Origin: Cryptomeria japonica
Lineage: Eukaryota > Streptophyta > Pinopsida > Cupressales > Cupressaceae
Direction: 5' to 3'
Assembly (NCBI RefSeq): GCF_030272615.1
Contig: NC_081407.1
Location: 438,369,230-438,433,229 of the forward strand
Length of the DNA stretch: 64,000 nucleotides
Position 1 is the first letter of the stretch; every line of letters starts with the position of its first letter. The notes beneath the pieces were generated by a model. It was not told where the DNA came from and made no database searches. It saw nothing but the letters and a program-made list of their open reading frames with translations. Made by a program: the position numbers and the translations under genes. This document shows positions 31,808 to 43,823 of the stretch, one piece after another.

Positions 31808-32944
31808 GTGGTAGTAGATGCATTGAGTCGCAGGAGGCATGAAATTTCAGCAATGTCTCTTAGTGTGGATTTGAGGAGCCATATTCTTAGTGCGCTTTCT
31901 TTAGATGTATGGTATCAGGAGATTATTGCAGAGGTTACTGCAGGTAGAGCTCTTGAGGGAAGATATGCAGGTTACTCAGTAGAATTAGATGGACTTCTTA
32001 GGCATTTTGGATGCATTTATGTTCCACTATCAGATGGTCTTCGAGATTTTATCGTGTCAGAGGCACATCATGCGCCTTACTGGGCACATCCAGGTATCAA
32101 GAAGATGCACACGGATTTGAGACAAATATATCATTGGTCTGGTATGAGGAGATATATTGCAGATTTTGTGGCATGTTGCCTAGAGTGTCAGCGAGTGAAG
32201 GCAGAGCATCAGCATCCCGCAGGATTACTACAGACACATTTGGTTCCAGGATGGAAATGGGATATTATATCTATGGATTTTATAGTTGGATTGACCATGT
32301 CTTCATGTTGTCATGATGCTATTATGGTCACTGTAGACAGATTGACCAAAGTAGTGCACTTTTCTCCGATTAGGTCTTTGTATATAGCAACGACAGTAGC
32401 TCGAGTTTTCTTGGAGGGAGTTGTGAGGTTGCATGGTATTCCTCGGCGGATCATATCAGATCATGATCCAGTGTTCACATCAGCATTTTGGATAGCTCTT
32501 TAGCATGACTTGGGTACGCAGTTGAAATTTAGTTCAACTTATCATCCCAAGATAGATGGACAGACAGAGAGGGTGAACCAGGTTTTGGAGGATATGTTGA
32601 GAATGTACGTGATGGATCAACAGTCTCATTGGGAGGATTATCTCTATTTGGTTGAGTTTGTGTACAATAATGGTTACCATAGCTCTATTGGTATGTCTCC
32701 TTATCAGGTGTTATATGGTAGACCATGTCACATGCCCTTGAGTTGGGATCATTTAGAGGATAGAGTGCGTATTGGATCAGAGATGTTGCAGGATATGGAG
32801 GAGCAGGTGGCTCGCATTAGAGAGCATTTGTTGGCCGCTCAGGATAGACAGAAGAAATATGCGGATGCTCATCGAGTGGACAGGCAGTTTTTTATTGGTG
32901 ATAGGGTATTTTTGAGAGTTCACCCATGAAAGAGTCCGATCCAT
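31808..32944 (+). pseudogene. Element E integrase region
   Basis: Zinc-binding HHCC region (HPGIKKMHTDLRQIYHWSGM, CCLECQRVK), then the core with the D, D, E positions in DIISMDFIVGLT, IISDHDPVFTSAFW and STYHPKIDGQTERVNQVLED. The C-terminal part (GDRVFLRVHP) is where the element stops and the right 213-bp repeat begins. Broken. Confidence 0.75.
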
Positions 32945-33157
32945 TATAGACCTAATGCATATGAAGGTTTTAAGCCTAGTACTTTTAATGGATATTGCTT
33001 CAATTGCAACAAGTATGGGCATAGAGTTGTTGAGTGCAGGTCAAGAGTAAACAATCAGAGATCTTACATGAATCTGAGGTCTAATGGTGAATGGTAGAGA
33101 TATTACAATGACCAGAGAAACCTTACTTGGTAGAGACCTTATGTGAACCGGTCTAGT
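32945..33157 (+). repeat. 213-bp direct repeat flanking element E, right copy
   Basis: Matches 10115-10327 with four differences. Joined on the left to integrase sequence of E at the shared bases TATAG. Confidence 0.95.
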
Positions 33158-33504
33158 CCTTATGAAATGGAGAATAGATGGAATGTGAAATGCTCAATCT
33201 ATCACAACTATAGACATGTTGCTATGAATTGCTGAAGAAGAACTGGTAGAGGCAATGTTGGACCCTAGAGAGCATCTGGAATGGCATGTTTCCATTGTCA
33301 CAAATTGAGACACATTGCAATGTTTTGTAGAGCTATAATGAACCAACCAGTTAAGCAGTCTGTTGACCGAAAAGGAAAGAAGAAGGTAGATGTGGAAGAA
33401 ACCAGAAGTGAGATGAATAAGATATGGAAGAAGAAAAGTGAGGAGAAACCATTAGAAGACTCCAATTCTTCACCTAGTGTGGAGAATCCCTCGCCGGAAA
33501 ACTA
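32945..33504 (+). pseudogene. Element A gag-like region, second part (zinc knuckles)
   Basis: After the duplicated knuckle, two more CCHC-like motifs follow: CSICHNYRHVAMNC-type (about 33190) and CFHCHKLRHIAMFC (about 33287), then a Lys/Glu-rich tail ending SVENPSPEN. With the first part this makes four distinct knuckles, as in element F. The AGCTTAGGGGGAGCATATTG that follows resembles a purine-rich tract. Broken. Confidence 0.6.
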
Positions 33505-33960
33505 AGCTATGTATGAAGCTTAGGGGGAGCATATTGTCAGATCCATTTCTGGACCCCCTAAATGATGTGCGGTAAGTCAAATCTTCATGTTGTGATACAT
33601 TATGATGTCATGAAGTTATTTTGAGTTATTACCAGTAGATTGAATGTGATTTATGAACTGGTAACAATTTTTAGGGTTGAACGATGATTCGGGTAAGTTC
33701 AACCAATACCGCATTAAATTCAGTTGAATAAAAAGGTGTTTTACAACTTTCATTTCTCACTTAGAATTTTTTAGAGCATTTTTGGAGAGTGGCAGAAACA
33801 TAGAAGAGCATTTGATTATTTTTTTGGCGAATTTGATAACTGATTGTGAAGATTTGAGAAGAAGTGAACTGGTGAAAGTGCATTTAGACCGGAAACCATA
33901 GCTACAAGGAAGTTGAAAGGTATTTATCTATGAATCTAATTCTGTGTTTGAGTTTTCACA

Positions 33961-36880
33961 ATGGATACACCACACATTGTTGATGTTACTAAAAGGCCTC
34001 GACTGAAATTCAAGAGGTATCCTCATAAGTCAATGGAGACAGATCCAGCTGGAGCCCTATCAAGCATTCCCTATGGTGTTTTTCATACTGAAGATATCCG
34101 ATCTTACATTCATTATAATATGGAGGATTTGGGAACTTTTACAATCTTTAGTAATTACCAGACACTATGTGATGAACAAGGTGTGATAAAGGATCAATTC
34201 AGAAGGGTTACTAATAAAGGTTTTCATCATGCTTTGAACTTTCTTAATGATTTTGAAGAAGACCATATCAGATTTATTTTGAGCAGGATTCATGATCAAT
34301 TTATGTGGTTAGATAGACCACATAAGATCACAAAGGAAGCCACCCATGCTGTCACCGGATTATGGGCAACCAGTGAAGTTCGTGTTAAGAACAATCCCAA
34401 AGGATGATGTTACTCAATTGACTAAATCTAAATGGGATGGTCATGCAATGACTGTGAATGACATTGATGATCCAACAGTGAAGTTTGCATCTATGGTCAT
34501 CGGTTATAGAGTTTATCGTTTGAGCTGGATGAAAAGCATTCCCGGAGCTGCTATCCACACAGCTTACTGGATGTTGAAGGAGAATGTTGATTATGATCTT
34601 GCTGAAGCATTGAGAACACAATTGGTGTTGATTCTTGAATCAATCAAGAAGGACAAGCGACAAAAATTTAAATTTGGTCAGTTGATCATTGGTTTGTTTT
34701 TCTATTTTCAGAACTTCTTTCCCGGTATAGGTTATATTCAATGGTCTGATGATACACCGACAATGTTGGAAATAAAGAACAGTATCAAGATGCTTGGAAA
34801 TGATTTCACAAAGACAATCTGGGGATATTTCAAAGATTTCTAGAAAAGAATGCATGATAGATAAAGGATACCGACGCATGTTGTGAAGAGGTATGAAGAT
34901 TCTATTTGCTTTATGGCTGATACCAATACATGTCAGATGGAGGCTGCAGACCCAAGGACTTCACGGGTCATACCTATGGGGTATGAGGTAGGAGAGGATA
35001 TCTTGATTGTTTATGTCGATCACCTTCTATCTACACTAGTAGATCCTAATGTATCTAGGTTTGAAACATTTAAAGAGAAATCAATAGAGGTACATGTTGA
35101 ATTAGCTAAACCAGTAATAGCCAAGAAGGTCAGAAAAGAAGTTGAGAAATTTGCAATAGAACAAGGCTTTACAAAAGAAATGATTGCTAAAGATATAACC
35201 ATATTTCAAGCTACAAAGGCAGGAACCTCTAGTGCACCTATAGGTAGACAAACTAGGAGTATAGTTGTAAAGGAGAAGCCCCATCTTTCTCCAAAAATAG
35301 AAATCAGAAGAAAAGCTAAGGATATTGTACTAGAAGCACCTAAAGCTACTGGTAAGAGGAAGAAATATCAAGCCCAAAGATTTTCTAAAGCTACAACAGA
35401 GGAAACAAAATTTGAAGGAGGAAAGAAGGAGCTAAGGGCAAGTGGCAAGAAATCTAAAGTGGTTGGTGCACCTACTATTAAAACAGTTAAACCATAGGTA
35501 ACTAAAGTCACTATACTTGTAAAATTGTTGGAGAACGTAAGGAATTATGGTATATTGGTTGGTGTACATAATAATTATAATCATTTTGATGAGGAAGAGC
35601 ATAAACAGATTGAATATTTAGTTGTTGGGTACATGAATTATTATGGCAAAGAATTAATTGAGTTACATGGTCAAATACCTTATTCTTTGTATAATAAACT
35701 AGAAGCAAGATGGCAGATTGTTATTAGGCAGGACAAAGAAATAATTGAGTATGTACTGATGCATTTGCAACCAGAGACATCTAAGGAAGAAATGCAGGAA
35801 ATTATGTCAAATTCAAAACCATTATTCTGGACCAAGAAGAGGTTAACAAGATTACTTGTTGGAGAATCCCAGTTGGTTCAAGCTGAGACTAACAAAATTT
35901 TGAAGAAGTTTTTAGGACTGGAGAAAGAGGAGCCGGAATAGATTGAATCATCTGATGAATAAGATATTCCTAAAGCACCAGTAATTGGAGGTAAACAACC
36001 AAATGTATTTGAGATTGATGAGATATTCAAATGGAGAAAGAACTGGAAGGTGGTGCTACATTAGTGCCTAATGTTTCTACTATCATAGTAGAAGAACTAG
36101 TGATTCCCACTGATAAAGATAAAGATGAAAAAAAGGCAGAAGTGAATGCACAAATTATGTTAAGAGCACAAAGGAGAGAAGCACAAAATATACAGACTTC
36201 TATTGAGATATTTTCAAGTCTATTATAGGAGATTGACACTGATAGTCTTACAACCCCTATTGAGAAACTGGACCACTTGGTCACATCTGTAGGGCAGCAA
36301 ATGAAGAGCATTGGAGAGGCTGCTATATATAATGTTGAGAAAGAATATGAGAAGAGAAGGAATGAAACATTGATCAAGTCTATTGATAGAGACAGAGTAG
36401 GTCTTACTATTAACATGGACCAGATCAAGGAAGCATTACAGACCGAAGGTTAAATTCAGTCTACTATTTGCAACTTCTCATTGTTTGTTGATGATATTGA
36501 TAAGAAGAAGGAGGCAAAGCAACAAGAGCTGAAAGTTTTGAGTGAATCATTTGACTCCTTAAATGATTCAGTGGCCATTTTTGGTAGATCAGTTATATGT
36601 ATACAATAAAAGCTTAAAGCATATGAAGCTAAATAGGTATAGAGGACTCCATCATTGCAGGATTTATAGAATAACCTAGTCTCTAAGTTACAAATTTTGC
36701 AGAGAGGATATAAGGAGACAAAGGAAATTTTGGCTACACCAGAGATGAGTACACTTGATGCTATGGAAGAATTTGCAAACTAGATCAGATGACACATTGA
36801 GATTACATCTACTCTTTTGGAGACATGCGAGAATGATTTGAAGGTATTGAAGACTAATTTTGCTTATGTTTTTCTCAAGA
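33961..36880 (+). pseudogene. Element A second ORF region: TGLP-type domain followed by basic and coiled-coil segments
   Basis: Begins MDTPHIVDVTKRPRLKF at 33961. The domain part (to about 34840) has GALSSIPYGVFHTEDIRSYI, PHKITKEATHAVTGL, VNDIDDPTVKFASMVIGYR and IKKDKRQKFKFGQLIIGL, matching element F block by block. It continues with a Lys-rich segment (about 35080-35500) and helical segments (35525-36880). No RT or integrase is present in this stretch. The family is not named here with certainty; similar accessory ORFs occur in plant retrotransposons. Broken in several places. Function unknown. Confidence 0.6.
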
Positions 36881-37107
36881 TGTAATATTGTAAATTTTTG
36901 AACTCTTATATTTGGTAATGCAAATTTTGATGTATTGTATTCATTTGTTTCAAATGTATTTACTTACCTTTGCCATTGTTGTCAAAGGGGGAGTAGTATA
37001 AGTTAGTCAAAATTTTATAATAGCATGTACTTGCTAAGGGGGAGTTTTGTATTTGAGTTGAGTCATAATTTTTGTAATGTGAGACTTAAACAAGTTTTTT
37101 CATAAGT

Positions 37108-37208
37108 GTTGCCATCAATGCCAAAGGGGGAGATTGTTGGCTTGATGATGATGATAGAGTTGTAATAGCTTGTATGATAAATTTATTTGTGTTATCATTG
37201 ATGGAAAC
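37108..37208. repeat. Inverted repeat bracketing the polypurine tract and LTR start of element A
   Basis: GTTGCCATCAATG (37108-37120) and CATTGATGGAAAC (37196-37208) pair at 12 of 13 positions. Confidence 0.9.
37123..37133 (+). promoter_or_regulatory. Polypurine tract of element A
   Basis: AAAGGGGGAGA just before the 3' LTR start TGTTGGCTTGATG at 37135. Further G-rich boxes lie near 36988 and 37038. Confidence 0.85.
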
Positions 37209-37362
37209 CATGTTTTGTTAATCATCTAAGTCATTTACACCAACTGGTAGTGGAATTTGGCAGACAACAAAACTGCTAAGTTGCAGTCAAACCGGTAAAC
37301 AAGAACAGAGTGATCATTAGACAACCGGTATGGATGATCGGTGAAGAGTTAGACATTGCGGT
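37135..37362 (+). repeat. Element A 3' LTR, first piece
   Basis: Aligns with the first ~230 bases of the 5' LTR, then element B intervenes. The rest is at 52217-53165. Confidence 0.85.
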
Positions 37363-37369
37363 TGTTGGT

Positions 37370-37900
37370 ATTAAAAGTTGTGGAGGAACCTTAAGTGAAG
37401 ATGAAATTGTTTCAAAAAATTTAAGAGGATTGCCACCAGCATATAAAATGAAAGTTACTGCTATAAATGAGTTGAGAACAATGCCTAATACATCAGTAAC
37501 TAGGTATACATTGATTAGAAAACTTTCAGCTTTTGAAATTGAGGAATTTGGTCTTGTTGCTACTATAAAGAGAGATTTAGATTTTAAGGCATCAACATCA
37601 TCTGCACCATCTTTTGACAAATCTGATTGGAAAGCCTTTTATGCAAGAGAACTTGAAGAAAGTAGGAGAGAAAATGAAGAACTTGAAGAACTTGAAGCAC
37701 TATTTGCAAGGAAAATGCCTAAAGGTCCAGTTGGAAGTAAGTATGAAGGTAAAGCACCCTTTAAATATTTTAACTGTAATAAGATTGGTCATATGGCTTC
37801 AAGATGCCCTGATAGACATGCTATACTAAGAAAAGAAGCTAGAAGAACATACAAGCCTAACCCTGAATATCAAAGATACAGATTTAAGAAGAATAAAGAT
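37370..37900 (+). pseudogene. Element B gag region (part)
   Basis: Capsid-like UBN2-type sequence (LRGLPPAYKMKVTAINEL, YTLIRKLSAFEIEEFG), an acidic helix and a CCHC-like knuckle (FNCNKIGHMASRC, about 37770-37810). Typical copia Gag C-terminal half. Broken. Confidence 0.7.
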
Positions 37901-38039
37901 AAATCTTGTTATATTGCTGATGAAGGAGTCACTGATGATTCTGATGAGGATCTGGTAGACAATGGATGGGTCTTTGTTGCTATAACAGAAGATCAACCGA
38001 CACCTACTGTTCAACCAGTAGAGCAGGCCCTGGCAGCTA

Positions 38040-38440
38040 AAGTTGAAGTACAGGATGAATGGATCATTGATTCGGGCTGTTCACATCATATGACTGGTGA
38101 TAAAGGTAAATTCTTGAACTTTTAGGAATATAATGGAGGTCTGGTAAGATTTGGAGATGATAAAGCTTGTTTGATCATAGGAAAAGGTACTATTTCTCTA
38201 GATGGTAAGCATAATACTAACAATGTTTACTATGTACAAGATTTAAAGCATAATATTTTGAGTGTTGCTCAATTAGTTGAGAAAGGATTTCAGTTACAAT
38301 TCAAGAATGGAAAATGCAAAATTATGAACAAAACTGGTTTGGAAATTGCAACCGGTAATCAAACTAGAGGTAATATCTTTCATTTGAATAACAGTGAAAA
38401 GACATGCTTGATTGCACATATTGATGAAAGTTGGCTATGG
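38040..38440 (+). pseudogene. Element B protease region
   Basis: DEWIIDSGCSHHMTGDKGKF (about 38060) is the copia retropepsin active site. ILSVAQLVEKGFQLQF follows, the usual link to the integrase zinc domain. Broken. Confidence 0.75.
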
Positions 38441-39380
38441 CATAAGAGACTCTGTCATGTAAATTTTGATTGCATGGTAAAAATCAGTACTACTAAGGTA
38501 GTTAGAGACTTACCTAAGATTGTTAAACCTCACAATCTGGTATGTAAAGAATGTCAATTTGGAAAACAAGTTAGAGCATCTTTTAAAAGTATTCCAAAAA
38601 AATCCAATAATGCTCTTGACTCAATTCACACTGATTTATACGGTCCAGCTAGAACTAAAAGCTTACAAGGTGATAGATATTTCATGCTAATCATTGATGA
38701 CTATTCTAGAATGTGTTGGGTTACTTTTCTCAGAGAAAAATCAGAAGCACTTGGGAAGTTCAAACTATTCAAAGCAATGGTAGAAAATGAAACCGGTAAG
38801 AAAATCAAATGTCTGAGATCAGATCAAGGAGGTGAATTCACATCTAAGGAATTTAATACATTCTGTGAAGTGAATAGAATCAGAAGATAAGTATCAGCAC
38901 CCCAGACACCACAACAGAATGGAGTCGTAGAAAGGAAAAATAGAACTATCTTGGATGCAGCTAAATGTATGTTATCTGAAGCAAATCTACCACATGTATA
39001 TTGGAGAGAGGCAGTAAGCACAACGGTCTATACATTCAACAAAGTTCACATCAAAGGTGAAACCGGTAAGACCCCTCATGAACTATGGTTCGGTATTACT
39101 CCTACTCTTAAATATTTCAGAATATTTGAAAGTAAATGCTATATTAGAAGAGATGAGTATATTGGCAAATTTGATCCTAGAAGTGATGAAGGAATTTTTC
39201 TTGATTATTCATCTAAGAGCAAAGCATATAGATGTTTTAACAAGAGATTGCAGAAAATTGTTGAGAGTACAAATGTGAAGATTGATGAACAGTTTAGAGG
39301 AACTTCAAGGTATATAGACTCCGAACCGGCAACAGAGATATTGATAAATGAACCTACATTAAACCCACTGGTATAGAATG
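38441..39380 (+). pseudogene. Element B integrase region
   Basis: HKRLCHVNFDCM with CKECQFGKQ forms the zinc site. Core blocks: HTDLYGPARTKSLQGDRYFM, IDDYSRMCWVTFL, LRSDQGGEFTSKEFNTFC and PQQNGVVERKNRTI. This gives the D, D, E residues of copia integrase. Broken. Confidence 0.75.
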
Positions 39381-39499
39381 AAGATCCAGTTACACCGGTA
39401 TCATCTGAAAATTCCACTATAACTGAGGAACAACAGTAAACAAAGACACTTCGGTATGTAAGACTGTACCACTCTGAAAATCAGATAATTGGGAACAAG

Positions 39500-40560
39500 T
39501 ATCAAGGAGTTATGACAAGAGGAAGACTGAAAAATGAAGAGGTATGTCTTATTTCTGAAATTGAACCATCATCAATTAATGAGGCATGTGAAGATAAACA
39601 CTGGATTAAAGCAATGGAAGAGGAACTAGAACAAATTGAGAAGAATAACACATGGACATTAGTTCCCCGGCCTAAAGACAAAAATGTAATTGGAACAAAA
39701 TGGGTATTCAGAAACAAACTTAATGAAGATGGTAAGGTAATCAGACATAAAGCAAGACTAGTGTGTAAGGGATATTCTCATAAAGAAGGAATTCATTATA
39801 ATGAAACCTTTGCACCGGTAGCTAGAATTGAGGCAGTCATATTATTCTTGGCTATTGCAGCACACAAGAACTATAAATTATATCAAATGGATATTAGATG
39901 TGCATTTTTGAATGGAGATCTTGAAGAAGAAGTTTACATTGAGCAACCTGATGGATTTTCTTTAACAGATACAAAGATATGGTTTGTAGGTTAAGGAAAG
40001 CTTTGTATGGGTTGAAGCAAGCTCCAAGAGCTTGGTATGCTAGATTGGATAAATATCTTTTGAAGATTGGTTTTTCTAAAGGTAATGCTAACAAAAACTT
40101 ATACTATAAAGGGAATAATGATGACATCTTGGTTATAGAAGTAGTTTTTTGATGATATAATCTTTGGAGGAGAAGATGGATTATGTAAAGACTTTTTTAT
40201 TGAAATGCAACATGAATTTGAAATGCCTATGATTGGAGAGATAAAAAAAAAATTAGGATTGCAGAATTCACAAACTGATAAAGGTATATTCTTGAGTCAA
40301 TCCAATTACTTAAAGGAGTTACTAAAGAAATTTGGGATGGAGAACTCTAAACCGGTAAGCACACCTATGACTATAAATGACAAATTATCACTAAGGGATG
40401 AATCTACACCTGTTAATCCGACTAGGTACAAATCTATGATAGGAGGCCTACTGTATTTGACACAAACAAGCCCTGATATTATGAATGTAGTATGTATTAT
40501 TTCAAGATTTCAGAGTAATCCTAGAGAAAAACATGAATCAATAGTAAAAAGGATTTTTCG
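39500..40560 (+). pseudogene. Element B reverse transcriptase region
   Basis: KWVFRNKLNEDGKVIRHKAR, GIHYNETFAPVARIEAV, YQMDIRCAFLNGDLEEEVYI, YGLKQAPRAWYARLD and a DDIIFGG box (about 40150) are the standard Ty1/copia RT blocks. Broken. Confidence 0.8.
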
Positions 40561-41090
40561 CTACTTACAAGGCACTACAAATCTTGGTTTATGGTATCCT
40601 AGAGATGAAAACTTTGAATTATGTGCATACATAGATGCAAATTGGGTAGGAGATGTGGATGACAGAAAAAGCACCATCGGCGGAGCATTTTTTCTTGGAA
40701 GTAGATTGATTTCTTGGTTGAGTAAGAAACAAAGTTGCACATCTTTATCAACATCAGAATCAGAATATTTTGCAGCAGCAACTAACTGTACACAGGTATT
40801 ATGGATTAAGCAATTGTTGAAGGACATAAAGAAAAATGCAAGGAACCTATAACTATCTATTGTGATAACACTATGATAATTGATATATCTAAGAATTTGG
40901 TACTACATTCTAAAACTAAACATGTTTCTATCAAACAGTATTTTCTTAAAGAGAATCTTGAAGCAAAAGAAGTAAAACTTGTTTATGTGAATACTAAAGA
41001 GTAGATTGTAGATATTTTCACTAAGCCTTTGCCTAAGGAGACTTTTGAATATCTCAGAGATCAGTTTGGGGTCATACCCCCACCGGTAGA
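40561..41090 (+). pseudogene. Element B RNase H region
   Basis: LCAYIDANWVGDVDDRKSTI, FFLGSRLISWLSKKQ, STSESEYFAAATNCTQ and TKHVSIKQYFLKENL-like blocks are the copia RNase H signature. The reading ends near 41090 and is followed by G-rich boxes before the polypurine tract. Broken. Confidence 0.75.
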
Positions 41091-41455
41091 GACTTAGACA
41101 GTTGATGTTTTCCATCAACCGATAGAATTAATAGAGAAATTTTTTACTCCGGCTTTTGATGAGGAGAGCTACTTCTCAGGGGGAGTAGTTGGCATACCGA
41201 ATTGGTTGGTATTCTGTATTTTGAACTTGGCTTTTGTATTGGCTTTGGCATTTGATGTCAAAGGGGGAGAGATTGATATGGAAAAACACAAGGAAAACAC
41301 ATGTTACTCTCAGGGGGAGAGATTGTTACTTTGGGAGAGATTGATTACTCTCTGTATCTGAATTTTGATTTTTGGTTATGATCTCTTTTGGGAGATTGTT
41401 ATTTTTTGGTATTTGGCATTTCTGTTTTGGCACTTTGATGGTTTTTCCATCTTGT

Positions 41456-41528
41456 GTTGCCATCAATGTGAAAGGGGGAGATTGTTGGTATTTTGGTTAT
41501 GTTGATATGGTTTTGTCATTGATGTCAA
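41456..41528. repeat. Inverted repeat bracketing the polypurine tract and LTR start of element B
   Basis: GTTGCCATCAATG (41456-41468) pairs with CATTGATGTCAAT (41516-41528 region) at 11 of 13 positions. Confidence 0.85.
41471..41481 (+). promoter_or_regulatory. Polypurine tract of element B
   Basis: AAAGGGGGAGA directly before the 3' LTR at 41483. Similar GGGGGAGAGATTG boxes occur near 41262 and 41313. Confidence 0.85.
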
Positions 41529-42409
41529 TACCTTTAACACTTATCAACTCTGGCACTTTGGAGAATTGGCAATGTTCATCGGCAAGCAAGTGACTTTATG
41601 CACAGTCACCAGTATCTGGTACACCGGCAGGATATATTGTTCATCAGCACTTGGAATGACATGGAAAACATTTGGTTATGTTGAAGACATCATTTGGACA
41701 CTTTGTCTTGGATATTGGTATTTGCATATTTGTTGTTACTGACAAATGGGTCCAGAATAAGCATAGGCAGGCTTATCTATTCCAGATCAGCACGACACGC
41801 TTTGGAGATGATTTTGTTGTTATTGTAAATGCATTAAGATGACATGTTGAATCAGATGTTGCATCAGTTATTGATTTACTTGTAATTTTTTTATTGTAAA
41901 ATCTTTTAGAGCCGACCTACTAAAATTGGTCTTAGGTTATGGTATATATATAAGATCTTATTTGTAAGATCGATATGTGATTAGGAAAGGGAATTGTAAG
42001 AAGGTATATGTGAGAGTAAGTAGAGCTATACATGCAGACATCATTTGAAGGTGAAGCAAAGTTTTTGTGAAGGTAATCAGAACTACACTGGTACTGAATC
42101 CAGCATATGAAGATGCTATTTTGAGCAGTACATCATTATTGGATTTAACCATCCAATTGTAGTCAGTGTGACTCCTATTTATGTTTGAGCAGTGAGCTCT
42201 AGGTGCTTGGCCTTTTTGCATGTGCAGACCCCATTTGTATACACATACTATCTGTAGTAGTATCATCTGATTGTGGGTAAGGTTTCCCACCGTGTTTTTT
42301 CCCCTTACAGGGTTTCCACATACAAATATTGGTGTTATGTGTTGTGGATGTTATTGTCTTTCCATTTCATGCATTAATCTTTATTGGTACTATAATTAAC
42401 TGATAAACT
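41483..42409 (+). repeat. Element B 3' LTR, first piece
   Basis: Starts TGTTGGTATTTTGG. A TATA-like GGTATATATATAAG (about 41941-41954) probably marks U3/R. It is interrupted by element C and resumes at 52089-52211, giving about 1.05 kb in all. Confidence 0.8.
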
Positions 42410-43701
42410 TGTAGACACCTAAAAATGGTCAACGCTTTCAGGGTCATACTTTAACATTTGCGCATTGCCTCATTTTAGGTTTTTGCATAGCATTAACATT
42501 TCTCCTATGTCATGCACTTGGTCTTTATCATTTGCGAGCATCAAGTCTTTCTTCTGCATTCTTCATTTGTCTCACTTTCGAATTTGGTCTTGTCAATAAC
42601 AATCTGTAATCATGATTTTGGTCGATCTTGTCAATCTCTTATCAACTTGTCAATCTCGTCGTTTTACGATCGATTTGTCATCGATCCTTGTCCTCTTCAA
42701 TCATGTCAATTTGGATCAATTTGTCATTTTTCCTCAGTGCATTTATCAATCAAATCATTTATTAATTCAAAATCATGATCAAATCAATATCAATTATCTT
42801 TCATCAAGACCTAATTGTCATCCTTGCATTTCTAATTCATCTTCCAAGGTTTTGTGATTTAATCATTTAACCTTGTTTGTCATTTCTTCCTCTAGGATTA
42901 ATAAATTATTTATTTATCCTAAGTCTTCTTGTCACAATTAAATGTTTATTTAATTGGCTAATTATTCCTCTTTGTGAATTAATTAATAAATGAAAAATTA
43001 TTAATTAATTTACCTAATTTCTAATTTGCATCAATTTCCTAATTTCCACCTATTTTCTAATTTGTCAAAATCAATTTCCACCTAATTAATTTGTCTTTAG
43101 TGCTCCCTATTTTTGTGCTTCATGCGTCATACTCTTGACATAGCAAGATGTCATAAGATTCTAGTTCTCTAACCATTGCATTGGCAATATGTCATAATTC
43201 ATGACATAGAAGGTGTCATAACCTTCTTCTTTCCACTCAATTTTCCTATTTTTGAAATCAATTGCCTAAATATCAATTTCATGCTAATCTTGTAATTTCT
43301 CCAATTTATCTATAAATTGGATGAATTTATTCAATCAAATCCCTTGATTCTTAATTTGGTAATCACTTTTGCAATCACATAATCATAGAATCAGATAATG
43401 AGAAATAATCACTTCTTCTAGTATTCTTGTGCCAATATCAATCTTGCTTTCACATTAGGTTTGTGCACTTGAAGGTGAGATCCACAACAAAAGGCTATTT
43501 GGAGAAGAAAGAAGGACAATGGAGCCGCATGGAGAAGCATTCAAATCTACCATTGGTTTGCATATGTCTTTAATTTTGAATGTTTTGATTTCATGTCTCT
43601 ATTGAGTGTGCTTAGGATAGATTCATTGCAATGAGCTTTTGTGATTGAGCTAGATTAGTATTTTGAATTGCTTGTGATGATTTCCTATTTCCTAACGTAC
43701 A
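42410..43701 (+). repeat. Element C 5' LTR
   Basis: TG...CA ends, 1292 bp, AT-rich in the middle. The last ~335 bases match 51745-52083. Confidence 0.85.
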
Positions 43702-43706
43702 TTAAT

Positions 43707-43725
43707 TGGTGAACCCGACGTGAAC
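43707..43725 (+). promoter_or_regulatory. Primer binding site of element C
   Basis: TGGTGAACCCGACGTGAAC, identical to the site in element D, five bases after the LTR. Confidence 0.75.
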
Positions 43726-43823
43726 ACTAACCATCTAACCTCTTTATGGTGTTTTTGAGTACTTTCAAGTTGATTTGCAGGCCAAAAACCCAAAAAACAG
43801 GGTCGTGTAGGGTTTTCTGGGAC

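Larger units (their letters stand above)
10327..32944 (+). mobile_element. Element E: Ty3/gypsy (chromovirus-like) LTR retrotransposon with gag, protease, RT, RNase H and integrase
   Basis: Begins TGTAGTGTCCACCC at the end of the left 213-bp repeat. Its 5' LTR is interrupted by elements F and D, ends at 28543 and is followed by an initiator tRNA-Met primer site. The order gag, protease, RT, RNase H, integrase is that of Ty3/gypsy. The primer, the gag block (FFELRQYAGYANDEPMLIQHFVRGL) and the very long LTR suggest a Tekay/Del-type chromovirus. The element ends within the C-terminal side of integrase, where sequence of A resumes; no chromodomain or 3' LTR is seen. It is broken, with roughly a dozen or more lesions. 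Its age lies between A and the younger F and D. Confidence 0.8.
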
